From contig CP099422.1 in NCBI GenBank assembly GCA_024114885.1, forward strand, positions 434,001 through 498,000: a stretch of 64,000 nucleotides of DNA, in the 5' to 3' direction. The DNA comes from Septoria linicola (lineage: Eukaryota; Ascomycota; Dothideomycetes; Mycosphaerellales; Mycosphaerellaceae). The notes below the pieces were generated by a model that saw only the letters and a program-made list of their open reading frames with translations, made no database searches and was not told where the DNA came from. Each line of letters begins with the position of its first letter. The first letter of the stretch is position 1. A program made the translations under genes and the position numbers. Below, piece after piece: positions 47,769 through 57,614 of the stretch.

Positions 47769-50232
47769 ATGCAAGCAGACACTGGCATTGCCACGTCCTG
47801 TAGCCAGAGTCGGACAATCATGTCTCCCCGCCACCTCGTATGTCGTCCACCGATCACGATACATTTCCACGACACGAACAGCGCGACTGGCCGAGGTGAC
47901 GGAAGCATTCCCATCACAGCTGGAGAATGCGCCTTCAGACTTCCTCAATAAGCCAGCTACTGCGCCAACAACTCCTCAGACATTGACAGAGAAGATTGTG
48001 CAGAGATACTCGCAAGGTCTGCCCGATGGCAAATATGTCAAGGCTGGCGACTATGTCACGCTGTCGCCGCATCACTGCATGACCCACGACAATTCATGGC
48101 CGGTGGCTACCAAATTTATGAGCATTGGTGCGACCAAGATTCATGATAACAAGCAGGTCGTGATGACATTGGACCACGACGTGCAGAACAAGAGCGCAAA
48201 GAACCTGGAGAAATACGACAAGATCGAGTCGTTCGCAAAGAAGCAAGGTGTGGACTTCTACCCAGCCGGACGTGGTATTGGACATCAAATCATGGTCGAG
48301 GAAGGCTATGCTTGGCCTGGAACTATGGCAGTCGCCAGTGACAGCCACTCCAACATGTATGGAGGAGTAGGATGTTTGGGCACGCCAGTGGTACGAACAG
48401 ATGCTGCGAGCATTTGGGCTACTGGCAGGACCTGGTGGCAGATTCCTCCGATTGCGAAGGTCACCTTTACCGGTATTCTGCCCGAAGGTGTCACCGGGAA
48501 GGACGTGATCGTGGCATTGGCCGGCCTCTTCAACAACGACGAAGTCCTGAACCACGCCATTGAGTTCACGGGATCGAGTAACACGATGCGCAGTCTCCCA
48601 GTCGATGACAGACTCGCAATTGCCAACATGACCACCGAATGGGGCGCACTGTCCGGACTCTTCCCTATTGATGATGTGCTCAAAGGCTGGCTAAGATTCA
48701 AGGCAACAGAGGCTAGCATGTTCAGAGATCAATCGCCGACGTCGAGTCTGACAACAGATCGCTTCAACCACGAGAGGCTGGACGAGCTCTTCGCCAACCC
48801 ACTTGCAGCTGATGGCGGCGCAGGATATGCCAAAGAGCTCTTCTTGGACCTGTCCACCCTCTGCCCTTACGTCGCCGGCCCCAACTCGGTCAAAGTGGCT
48901 ACTCCCCTGAATGAGCTGGAGGCACAAAATATCCCAGTCAACAAGGCATATCTTGTTTCCTGCACCAATTCACGACGATCCGATATCGAAGCCGCAGCCA
49001 ACGTCTTCCGCAACGCCACAGGCCCAGACGGACAAGTACCGAAGATCGCAGAAGGCGTCAACTTTTACATTGCTGCTGCATCTATCCCCGAGCAGAAGGC
49101 AGCTGAAGAGACCGGAGATTGGCAAGTTCTGTTAGCTGCAGGTGCTCAGCCTCTACCCTCTGGGTGTGGCCCATGTATCGGACTTGGCACAGGACTACTT
49201 GAACCCGGTGAGGTTGGTATCTCAGCTAGCAACAGAAACTTCAAGGGTCGCATGGGTAGCACAGACGCTAAGGCGTACTTGGGAAGCCCTGAAGTGGTGG
49301 CCGCTAGTGCCCTGAGTGGAAAGCTCTCAGGTCCTGGCTGGTACCAAAAGCCTGAAGGCTGGGCCGGCGTGCGTCGTGGCGAAGGTGATGGTGTCGCTGA
49401 AGAAGACCGCATGATCAGCATCGAAGACGCGCTCGATAAGCTTGTTCGCCAGGCCGAAGAAGCGGTACAGGAAGCAGAGTCAATATTCTCAGGATCGCAG
49501 GCCGGAGAGACAGCGTCGCAAGAAACCTCATCTGGTCTGACCGAAATCTTGCCTGGCTTCCCCGAGAAAGTCTCTGGCGAGATTATCTGGTGCGATGGCG
49601 ACAACATCAATACCGACGGCATTTACCCTGGCAAGTACACATACGATGATGCTTTCAGTGCAGACCCCGCGAAGATGGCAACAGTAGTGATGGAGAACTA
49701 CGACAAGAAGTTTGCACAAATCGCAAAGGCTGGCGATATTCTCGTCACCGGCTTCAACTTTGGCTGTGGATCTTCGCGAGAACAAGCAGCCACTGCCATC
49801 CTGGCCAAGGGCATTCCACTCACTGTAGCGGGAAGTTTTGGCAACATCTTTCAGCGCAACTCGATCAACAACGCGCTGATGGGTGTGGAAGTACCGAAGC
49901 TCATCGAGCGTCTACGAGCGTCTTTCGGACATGGCGCGTCTGCTACAGGTCAAGCCGGCAAGTCAGCCATCACCGAACCAAGCAAGAATGCAGAGAGCTT
50001 AGATTCACCACCACCTGCACCTACTGCTAAGCCAGCCGAGAAGGAACTCACAGTACGAACTGGCTGGACCTTCACATGGGACGTGAGAAGAAGCCAAGTC
50101 GTGATTCAAGAAGGCGAGGGCGGACAAAGCTGGACACAGAAGGTCGGAGAGTTGCCGCCTAACGTGCAAGATATCATTGCCAAAGGTGGCTTGGAGAAGT
50201 GGGTGCAAGCACAGATTGCCAGCAGCTTGTAG
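47749..50232 (+). CDS. LYS4: Homoaconitase, mitochondrial (lysine biosynthesis)
   Basis: Single exon, 827 aa, ATG 47749. Converts cis-homoaconitate to homoisocitrate in the alpha-aminoadipate pathway, in mitochondria. The N-terminus (MQQSLSRCKQTLALPRPVAR, then RYISTTRTARLAEV) is Arg/Ser-rich without acids, as a presequence should be. The aconitase fold shows DYVTLSPHHCMTHDNSWPVA, VDFYPAGRGIGHQIMVEEGY, VASDSHSNMYGGVGCLGTPV, and the 4Fe-4S ligands Cys405 (LVSCTNSRR), Cys473 and Cys476 (SGCGPCIGLG). The swivel domain has DGDNINTDGIYPGKYTYDD and FGCGSSREQAATAILAKGIP. The His-rich active-site region matches LYS4 rather than aconitase, and the length is slightly above yeast Lys4. The frame is intact for 2.5 kb. 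Expected to respond to amino-acid control through the shared TGAGTCA site. Confidence 0.95.
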   Translation: MQQSLSRCKQTLALPRPVARVGQSCLPATSYVVHRSRYISTTRTARLAEVTEAFPSQLENAPSDFLNKPATAPTTPQTLTEKIVQRYSQGLPDGKYVKAGDYVTLSPHHCMTHDNSWPVATKFMSIGATKIHDNKQVVMTLDHDVQNKSAKNLEKYDKIESFAKKQGVDFYPAGRGIGHQIMVEEGYAWPGTMAVASDSHSNMYGGVGCLGTPVVRTDAASIWATGRTWWQIPPIAKVTFTGILPEGVTGKDVIVALAGLFNNDEVLNHAIEFTGSSNTMRSLPVDDRLAIANMTTEWGALSGLFPIDDVLKGWLRFKATEASMFRDQSPTSSLTTDRFNHERLDELFANPLAADGGAGYAKELFLDLSTLCPYVAGPNSVKVATPLNELEAQNIPVNKAYLVSCTNSRRSDIEAAANVFRNATGPDGQVPKIAEGVNFYIAAASIPEQKAAEETGDWQVLLAAGAQPLPSGCGPCIGLGTGLLEPGEVGISASNRNFKGRMGSTDAKAYLGSPEVVAASALSGKLSGPGWYQKPEGWAGVRRGEGDGVAEEDRMISIEDALDKLVRQAEEAVQEAESIFSGSQAGETASQETSSGLTEILPGFPEKVSGEIIWCDGDNINTDGIYPGKYTYDDAFSADPAKMATVVMENYDKKFAQIAKAGDILVTGFNFGCGSSREQAATAILAKGIPLTVAGSFGNIFQRNSINNALMGVEVPKLIERLRASFGHGASATGQAGKSAITEPSKNAESLDSPPPAPTAKPAEKELTVRTGWTFTWDVRRSQVVIQEGEGGQSWTQKVGELPPNVQDIIAKGGLEKWVQAQIASSL

Positions 50233-50770
50233 GGGTGTGCTGTGAGAAAGAGATGGCGAGATTAGATGGAAGAGGTGAATGATGATACCCAGAATCACTG
50301 ATTGTATGTATAGTGTACACGTAAAAGCAGCAATGCAACACTTCGAAGACATGGCCTTGAGGCGACTCTTGGCGAGATGCCCATTGCAGTATGCCGATGG
50401 TCTGCCCACCGCCCAGCTCATCGGCAACCCCGCATTGGAGATCAGGAAGGATCGCACCATGACTCAGAACCTCGAGCTGAAGCTCGTCGACTTGAGCAAC
50501 AGCATGTTCGAAGATTGCCTGCAAATTCTGGACTTCCCAGCGACACTTCAAGCATAGAGGGACGAAGCACGAAGTCACAAACGCGATTTACAGCTCCGAC
50601 TTGTCAAGAGTACCCAAGCACCATAGTCGACGTCAGGTCTCGCACTCTTCCACGTTCATTTGGAATTGTACATAAGTCGCCCAAGCATTACGCCCAAGCT
50701 TTCCAGCCAAGCCATACAACCTCAAAACACCATCTCAAGTCCTCGAACAAATCGAGAGCACCTCAAGACC
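50233..50770. other. Intergenic, no gene supported
   Basis: 538 bp between LYS4 and the GrpB-family gene. A 92-codon plus frame at 50279-50557 and its minus counterpart have no motif. Confidence 0.4.
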
Positions 50771-51448
50771 ATGGACCCAGCAAACAAAACCTACAACAAC
50801 GTCTCCATCAACTCCATCCTCAACCCACTTCCCATCGACGAGAACCTGGTCGAACGCATCTCCTACCGTAGAATCCCATTCGACATTTCCATCTCTGAGC
50901 CCAAGCCAGACTGGCCAACTCACTTCGAGACATTCAAATCGCGAATTCTGTCCGCATTCAACTCATCCCCAACTCAAATCGTGAAAGTCCACTCCATCAA
51001 CCACATAGGCTCAACATCCGTCCCCACCCTGCCCGCCAAAAACATAATAGACATCGACCTCGTTCTCTCGCCCTCAAATACTGTTGCTTACGAAGCGGAC
51101 TACGTGCCTCTGCTCGAATCCGCAGGATTTCAATTCGTACTTCGCGAGCCAGCGTGGTATGAGCATCGATTCTTTATCGCGAAGGAAGTGGATCAGCCGA
51201 TGAATTGTAATCTGCATGTTTGGGGACCAGGGAGTGCGGAAGTGGAGAGGCATGTCATCTTTCGGGATTATTTGAGGAGTGAGGAGGGGAGAGAGGATAG
51301 GAAGATCTATGCGGAGGTGAAGAGGGAGAGTGCGAGAGCCAGTAAGGAGATGGATGAGGATGTTACGGGTTACACGAACCGGAAAGAAGCGGTGCTGAGG
51401 GGAATCTTGGACAGGGCGTTCAAATGGGTTGGCATTCTGGAAGAGTAA
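50771..51448 (+). CDS. GrpB/UPF0157 family protein
   Basis: Single exon, 225 aa, ATG 50771 (MDPANKTYNNVSINSILNPL). The family core is plain: PDWPTHFETFKSRILSAF, the nucleotidyltransferase-like HSINHIGSTSVPTLPAKNII, DIDLVLSP (the acidic pair), LLESAGFQFVLREPAWYEHR and NCNLHVWGPGSAEVERHVIF. These proteins have a nucleotidyltransferase fold and occur widely in bacteria and in some fungi, often fused to or replacing coenzyme A kinase; here it stands alone. The activity is not established. The frame is open and intronless, which would also fit past transfer from bacteria, but I cannot test that. Confidence 0.85.
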   Translation: MDPANKTYNNVSINSILNPLPIDENLVERISYRRIPFDISISEPKPDWPTHFETFKSRILSAFNSSPTQIVKVHSINHIGSTSVPTLPAKNIIDIDLVLSPSNTVAYEADYVPLLESAGFQFVLREPAWYEHRFFIAKEVDQPMNCNLHVWGPGSAEVERHVIFRDYLRSEEGREDRKIYAEVKRESARASKEMDEDVTGYTNRKEAVLRGILDRAFKWVGILEE

Positions 51449-51556
51449 TGGCATGATATGCTCTGCGCGCATGAACAACTATCGTGGTACCAATGTGCCT
51501 CTCACTGCCTAACAGCACGGACTGCAAGAGGAGGCGCCCGGTGTCTTGATGTGGAC

Positions 51557-52686
51557 TTACAGGCCAACCATCCATCGACTGTCCACCCAAACTCCCATTC
51601 TCCGTCTTCGCTCGAATTCGTTAAGCCATCCAAGAGGATGCTCCGACTCGTTCCACGAGCCCGTCGGGTCTTTCCAGCTCTCGATGCTGTTGCTAGTCAG
51701 TGGGAGTTCTCCATTCGGAGTATCATGTTCGTGCTCGACAGTGGAATGCTGAAAGACTCTCAGGATATCCCATCCGGTGATCTGCTCAGCGGAGTATCCA
51801 AGGAAGCGGCAACCGCCTATGTTCTGGAGGTTGTATTGGCTGTGAGTTGTCAAGCCCACCACCATGACGGATGGCAAATGTGAGGCTGGCAAATTTGATG
51901 TGGCATTTAGGAGATCTTTGATTCGGAGGCCAACGCCACTAGATGCATGAATGTAGAAGCTTCGATACGGCACCACTGTCACTCTTAGCTTCCGCATGAG
52001 AGGCTGAGTGAGAAACATCTCGGCTTCAAAGGGCTGGATACTGGCTCTGTCCAGGTCGGCCGGCATAGCGAAGTTTCCTTCGCCATATCGAAACTTCTCG
52101 GGATAGTTCCACTCTTGATGAATGAACCATTTGCCCAAAGCTTCTCGAGTCAGGCACTGGTTTCGATGTCTGTAGCATGAGGTCAGCACATAGCAGCTTT
52201 GACTGATCCACTGCGAGGACCCACGCGGCGAAGAAGGGGTTCAGAAGAGGGATCACAGTGCGTCCACTGCCTTCCAAATACCACTCATTCGCCGACTCGG
52301 TTCTGGGCTTTGGAGGTTCAGCATAAGTTCGGAACTCCTTGGTTCTGCAACTCATCTCCTCGCTCATGCTTGGCGATAAGAAGGGGGCCTGCTGAATCAA
52401 GACCAATTTATCGATGGTTTCGAGGAACACCCTGCAGATTTCCTTGACTTCGAGCAATTTCTGTAGAGGCAGGTGCAACAAGGTAAGGTTGACTCAAGCA
52501 TTTCGGATTGACGGAAGACCTGGAACAAAAACTGTCAGCAGCTGCCTGTCTTGCGCATCGCCTCGAGCAACACAGCAGAGCAGTATGGCGCTGTGAAGGC
52601 GATGCTCTCAGTGACTTGGTGTATCTCACCTTCGCTTCCCACTCAAGAGTTCCTTGAGGTGTGACTGGTTGGGTCGACGTCGCCAT
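51557..52686 (-). pseudogene. F-box-like gene A, frameshifted
   Basis: First exon 52630-52686 (MATSTQPVTPQGTLEWEAK), then a 110-nt intron (CTGAC branch, TTCCAG acceptor) to 52519, giving VFRQSEMLEST, the start of the F-box-like motif. The next part, LLHLPLQKLLEVKEICRVFL, is in another frame, separated by a tandem five-base duplication (AAGGT twice, 52480-52490 on the plus strand). The C-terminal half (RHRNQCLTREALGKWFIHQE, EKFRYGEGN, MFLTQPLMRKLRVTVVPYRS and GVGLRIKDLLNAT) is in a third setting after 52190. The family marks are unmistakable but no single frame or GT-AG splice joins them, so the gene is broken in at least two places. Predicted origin: SCF-adaptor-like family. Head-to-tail with B and C. 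Confidence 0.72.
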
Positions 52687-52935
52687 GGCGCCCACAATGC
52701 GATAGACTGTTGTTGAATAGTTGTGGACTGTGGGTGCTGTGTGTTTGGAGCATGTGATGTTGAAAGTGCAGAGTTGAGGCAATCGCTCAAAGTCGCCTCA
52801 CATGAATGCGCTTGCCCATTCGACCTCGGTCGCTCAGCCTGCAAGTATTGCCCAGATTTGGATAAGGACTCCAATTTTCACAAGCACGCTGTGTATACGA
52901 CCTGTCCACTCCTTCTATCGATATGCCGACAGCAG

Positions 52936-54056
52936 TCATACTCGGACATCAACAAAGGTCTCCTCCCACGATAGATCTTTTCCCGCTCCCCACGGAAGGT
53001 CTCTGCCAGCGAGAGCCCGATCGAATATGTCGAGCATGTCCCAGCCCGAGATGTCGTCTATTGTGCGCTCGACGCAACGCAGGCCGCCGGCACCTTCGGC
53101 GCGGAAGCCAAGAACAGAGCCAGGATCGCGGTTGCTTGCATTCGCACAGAGAAGTGCCCCATCAATCAACGTTCCTGTCGTGAGCCCACTGCCATTCTTT
53201 TCACAAACCTCGCGCACCCTACTGCCTGGTCTGAGTCCCTTACCCACCACTCCGAAGTGATCCCATGCCACTTGACTGGCGACAAAGTCGAGGGGTCTAA
53301 GCTGGACCTCCTTCAGCGGTGGCTGTGTGAGGAGCATGCGTGCTTCTAAGCCTTTCGCAATGCACCGCGCATGAATACACAGCAACTCCGGAATATCCAC
53401 GTCTGGCCAGTCTCTTCCAAAGCCCATGACCCATTAACCACGTGTAGGCCGGTTGTCGTACGAACTGTAGTCCCTCATCCGATATCAATTAGCAGATCCC
53501 AGGGTGCGTCATTTGGGTTCACTCACGAAGCCAAAAATGGATTAACTGCCGGTGTCACATGCAGCACGCCAGCCTCCAGCATCCAAGCCTTGAATCGGAA
53601 TGTGGCCGAGCCACCCGATGAATGCTTAATGACATTGTCCACCAGGCCTTCGACGACAACGTGGGGCGAACACGGCTCCAGAAAGAGAGCCTGCTTGATT
53701 TTCTGCGAGCGACAGATGACATCCTGGAAGCTCTTGTTGACGCGTTGCGAGAGTAGAAGCGTGCGTAGAGGGAGGTGTAAGAGGATGTTTTCGAGTAGCT
53801 CATAAGTCTTGAAGACTCGGGTCGATGGCGAATCTCGAGCTTGTGCGCACAACTCAGTAATCTTGTTGATCGTGGTTGGTGGCGCAGTGCAGAGGAATGT
53901 GAGATCGAACGGATCGAACGACTCTGCTGTCTTGAATTTGTAGCACAGACGCGAAGCTTCGAAGGCGAAGTTGCGCTGCTGCTCGGACGCCATCGGCTGG
54001 TCACAGGCACACAAAGGCTGTGCCATGGCTTCTGGATGTCGGGTATTGAGAGACAT
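52936..54056 (-). CDS. F-box-like protein B
   Basis: Exons 53527-54056 and 52936-53413 (113-nt intron, donor GTGAGT) give 335 aa from ATG 54056. The F-box-like motif lies near residues 80-130: VFKTYELLENILLHLPLRTL, LLSQRVNKSFQDVICRSQKI, KQALFLEP. After NPFLAS the spliced frame goes to DWPDVDIPELLCIHARCIAK and GLEARMLLTQPPLKEVQLRP, the diagnostic block of this family, and ends with GWDMLDIFDRALAG. If the nearer AG at about 53467 is used instead, an in-frame TAA appears, so the longer intron is needed for an intact product. This is the only one of the three tandem copies that can be read through. SCF adaptor role inferred. Confidence 0.6.
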
Positions 54057-54391
54057 GTGAGGCAGAGAAGCAGAGAGTCAAATAATAAACCAAATTGTTG
54101 TTTACCAGTGCATGCATGCCAAGCGCTTCACTTGTAGTAACAACAGTCTAGCGAGGCTTCACTTCGCATGCATGACGCTACGGTTGAGCCCGTCCGGACG
54201 CTGGATGCCTGTTCACCAGGATGTTTTGGCGTCTGCCAGCGTGACTACTCTGCCGACCAGTCACATTGTTTCCATCGCCTGCGTGGCCCTATGCGCAACT
54301 GGACACCGTTATCTTTGCTGCAAATGACGACTCTAGAGCCATCTGCAAGACGGGATGCCACAAGATGGAATACCAGACCAAAGTTCTCGAT

Positions 54392-55058
54392 TCAAGCGCG
54401 GGATACTTGGCCATCAGTGCATTTACAACATGTCTGAGCGTAACTCCACTCTCCGCTTTTGCCTCCGCAGCTATGTCCTTTCCGATTCGACTCCAATACC
54501 TTCCCTCGTGGAAGTATAGCCCAGACTCTGGTGTTTGGAGGCTGCGTGAGGAGCATATCCATACGGCTACCGTGGAAACCTTTTCTATGCAGGCGAGATA
54601 TCATGGGTTGGTCAATGGAAAAGCGATCCATCCTGTTGATGTGCATGCCAAGCTGCTGCGACGAGATGGACCACACGTCCTGATAGTCGTCGTCAAAGAT
54701 GGATTCATCGTTGTGAGGGCCTAGCTTGAGGAATCTGGTATTCAGCTTAACGGCGACAAAATAGGCTTGACCATCGTGGACATCGTCCAGCGACATGAAC
54801 TCCAAAGTTTTCAAAGTCGCTTTACCGGGATACGTCCGCGAGCCAGTGCTGGTGACAGTGAAGGCCTTGGTTGGTTCTTCAGCGGCGAAGAATAATGGTC
54901 TGCTTAGGGCTTTGGACCCTTGGATAGTGCTCCGCCACTGCGTGCTTACGCGAATGAGGGCGAACGCCCGTAGAGGATAACGTTGTAGCAAAGATCATCT
55001 CCAGCAGCTCGACTGTGTTCAAGACTGTATTCACAGCACTTGGATCGTTCCTGATCAT
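54392..55058 (-). pseudogene. F-box-like gene C, one-base insertion
   Basis: From ATG 55058 the frame reads NTVELLEMIFATTL, then loses the frame; the following bases in the next frame read PLRAFALIRVSTQWRSTIQG and on to FMSLDDVHDGQAYF, RLHRKGFHGSRMDMLLTQPP and the stop at 54392. Dropping one T from TTATCCT near 54973 gives ELLEMIFATTLPLRAFALIR without a break, exactly the F-box-like pattern of copy B. So one extra base disrupts an otherwise open gene. An upstream exon (MDIGGGDHLAATEM, near 55190) is possible but does not join cleanly. Confidence 0.68.
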
Positions 55059-55516
55059 TAGGAGGTTGCCTCTAAATTCCGGTCAGCCAGGTACTCTCCA
55101 TCGACTTGCGAGGTAAAGTATAAGAAGGATGTCAGGAAGTATGATGAACCATACCATTTCCGTTGCGGCGAGGTGGTCACCGCCACCGATGTCCATGTCT
55201 GCTAAGCTCAGCTGGACTCTGCTTCTATCCAGTCGTGTCTGAATCGCGAGGTAGAAATACTAGGAGATCAGCGACGTGCTTCGGCAGGCAGCAAACACAA
55301 ACAACGGCCGCTTCACGTGATGTAGACTCTTCCAGCCCGTCACTGTTGTCGTGGCAGGACCAGTACTGGCACTCAGCGCTGAAAAGTCATCATCCATTTC
55401 GTAAAGCTATCATAATGTTTCGTTCAGTCATAACGTTCCATCATCGCCATAATCATCATTACCTGTCATCGATCTTTGTCTTGCGACTAGTGCGCAAGCT
55501 CGTCCTCGCACATCGA
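55059..55516. other. Intergenic, possible 5' exon of F-box gene C
   Basis: 458 bp between two minus-strand genes. Holds the short MDIGGGDHLAATEM frame mentioned for gene C and otherwise nothing I can support. Confidence 0.35.
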
Positions 55517-56544
55517 TTAGACACTAGCAAGTGAGCCACTGCTAAGTGCGGGATCATAAAGCGGACTTTCCTCCAGTTCCGCGCTTGATTCCTCGAAGTC
55601 CTCGGACGTGATAAAGGGATCACCAAACTTCTTGTTACATCTGCTGTTGTAATAAGCGTTCAACGCGCACCACTTGTAGCTGTCCGCGTTGATGAATGTC
55701 TCCTGTTTCTTTTTACCATCGTTCATACGCATGCAATTGCCAGCACCATATTGGACATCTACGATGTGCCCTGAGTGCATAGTCGGCGAAGTCCACAGTT
55801 CTTGATGATGGTCATGGCTCATACCTGCGCTGCGGGGCAGATCATTGCCCACGCGGTTCCAGTGCATGAATTCGTGGATAAGCGTGCCTGTGAGAGAATT
55901 CCTGTCTGCCCCAACCTGGGTTTCAAGCTTGCTGCGGTCTACTTCTCGCGCTGATGTGACCTGGCTGAGGCCGCGTGGACAAATATGGAAGCGGTCGTCA
56001 TCAGTAAAGTACGCTTTAGTCTTCTTGTCTGGCCCACAAGCCGATCGATAATCATTGTGATCATTGATGAGACTGGCCACTCTGGGCTGCGGAGCTGGAT
56101 TTGTGGCATCTGGCTTGAACAAACGTAAGAGAGCCTCTCGAACGTAAGTGCGACCATCAATGTATGGCGTCCAACTGATTTGACCTCGCTTGGGAACCAT
56201 CGACTGAAAGTATCGTCTGAGGTATCTCCAAGCGACTGAATCGCGGCTTGCAGGACCTCTGACCAGGCGTCGAAGGCATTATGAACAGTAGTCCGATCCG
56301 CTTTGTCCGTGTCCTTGGCCTCATCGTAGTGCTCGTATGAGAATTCATTCGTCGAAGGCTTGGACGGGTAAGGAGAGGCTGCTGCTGGAATTGGCACCAC
56401 AGTGACAATAGCAACCTGAGGGTTGGGTAGTGCAGTAGCTAAGGCGATGCTTAGCAGACAGCTTCTGTGCCTCCCAACTGCACATTGAGCTGGCTCTGCC
56501 ACATGAATGCTGCATGTTGACGTCGTTCTATGATCGCCAGTCAA
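55517..56544 (-). pseudogene. M35-like (aspzincin) metallopeptidase, frameshifted
   Basis: Secreted zinc endopeptidase family. The 3' frame (55517-56200) has the zinc site TLIHEFMHWNRVGND (HExxH) and the third ligand in HIVDVQYGAGNCMRM (the D-x-x-YG pattern of aspzincins), plus an expected CALNAYYNS near the end. The 5' frame has LLSIALATALPNPQVAIVTV, signal-peptide-like, and NAFDAWSEVLQAAIQSLGDT. They meet at about 56193: DDTFSRWF is in one frame and PKRGQISWTPYIDGRTY in the next. Three C in TTCCCAAG, where four would keep the frame, explain it. No clean ATG precedes the signal-like segment, so the start is also unresolved or lost. Otherwise well preserved, suggesting recent loss or a base-call error. 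Confidence 0.7.
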
Positions 56545-56748
56545 TACTCGATGTACGCCGCAGAGCTATATTGGGCGCCATGTCTATGACTAACGCCGAA
56601 TTCCAGCGCAGCCTTGCGGCACGGAGTCGAGGCTAGGTGCTCATGTGTATGGTCGAACTTCTCGAAAGCCAGACGAGATTCGGCGTGTAGTAAGAGCGCT
56701 GCGCCTCGCAGATGTAGGTGCGTTCCGCAGATGCAGTTGGAATACCTG

Positions 56749-56781
56749 ATGTGCCGCATCGAAGGATTCCATGCGGCACAT
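56749..56781. repeat. Perfect 11-bp inverted repeat
   Basis: ATGTGCCGCAT at 56749-56759 and its exact reverse complement ATGCGGCACAT at 56771-56781 flank an 11-base loop. It lies upstream of the gene at 57003, outside any supported coding sequence. It could be a transcription-factor dyad, an RNA hairpin or chance. Confidence 0.8.
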
Positions 56782-57002
56782 ACGAGGAAGGCTGACGTCG
56801 TTCCAGATAGCCGCCCAGACTACATTTAGGTCGCGACTGCATGATCTCTTGACAACACCAACAGTCTTGCAACGTGTCAGCTTGGCAACTGCCAGCGCAA
56901 ACATCGCAGCTGTTCAAGTTCCTACAAACGCATACGCCTCGCCAGGCCGGGACTTGCATCGACTCCGTCTTGCAGACCTTCACTGCCATCTTCACCAGAG
57001 CA

Positions 57003-57614
57003 ATGGCACCAGGAAAGTGGCTGGCTCGAAACACGCCCGTACTATGTCACTTACAGCTTTTTCCAGCTCCTACCATCAAAGTCGAGTGTTGGCTCACGTC
57101 CGACACTTATCGTCGCTCGCTAGACCACGAACCATTTGAACAGAATCCTCGTCTTATCGCCAAAACCACTCTCCTTTCGCCGCCGATGGCGACTTTTGAA
57201 CTCATCGGCGAATGGGATACCCAGAATGTCCTCCACGACAGCTTCCGCGCACAGCATTTCAGCTTCGTTGACCTTGCGACCGGCAAGGAAGTGGTCAACA
57301 AGGACCCATTCCCAGGAACCTGCGACCCGCATAATCCGCTTGGAAAATATGTTATGTTGGAAATCTATGCCTCTAAGCCTCGCGAGACTGTGCTGTACCT
57401 CAGTGACATCGATCCAGGCTCAGATCCCGTGCGGCAGCTGGAAATTGGGCACGAATATGCGGTCAAGCTTATTCCGCAGCGGATCAAGTGCTATCAACGG
57501 AGCATCCAGCAAATATTCGGCGATAGAGACAGTGTGCCGGTCGAGGAGCTGCCAGAGGCATTCGAGGTCGTTCTTGAGTGCGATACCGAAATGAGATTGA
57601 AGGTGGAAGAGTGA
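57003..57614 (+). CDS. Conserved-looking uncharacterised protein, 203 aa
   Basis: Single exon from ATG 57003 (MAPGKWLARNTPVLCHLQLF). Continuous protein-like sequence without a signal peptide or TM helix: VECWLTSDTYRRSLDHEPFE, DSFRAQHFSFVDLATGKEVV, GKYVMLEIYASKPRETVLYL, IGHEYAVKLIPQRIKCYQRS and an acidic end, CDTEMRLKVEE. The alternating pattern suggests a beta-rich globular fold. The in-frame region upstream of 57003 is less protein-like, so I use this ATG. No family recognised; similar short orphan proteins are common in Dothideomycetes. Confidence 0.6.
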   Translation: MAPGKWLARNTPVLCHLQLFPAPTIKVECWLTSDTYRRSLDHEPFEQNPRLIAKTTLLSPPMATFELIGEWDTQNVLHDSFRAQHFSFVDLATGKEVVNKDPFPGTCDPHNPLGKYVMLEIYASKPRETVLYLSDIDPGSDPVRQLEIGHEYAVKLIPQRIKCYQRSIQQIFGDRDSVPVEELPEAFEVVLECDTEMRLKVEE

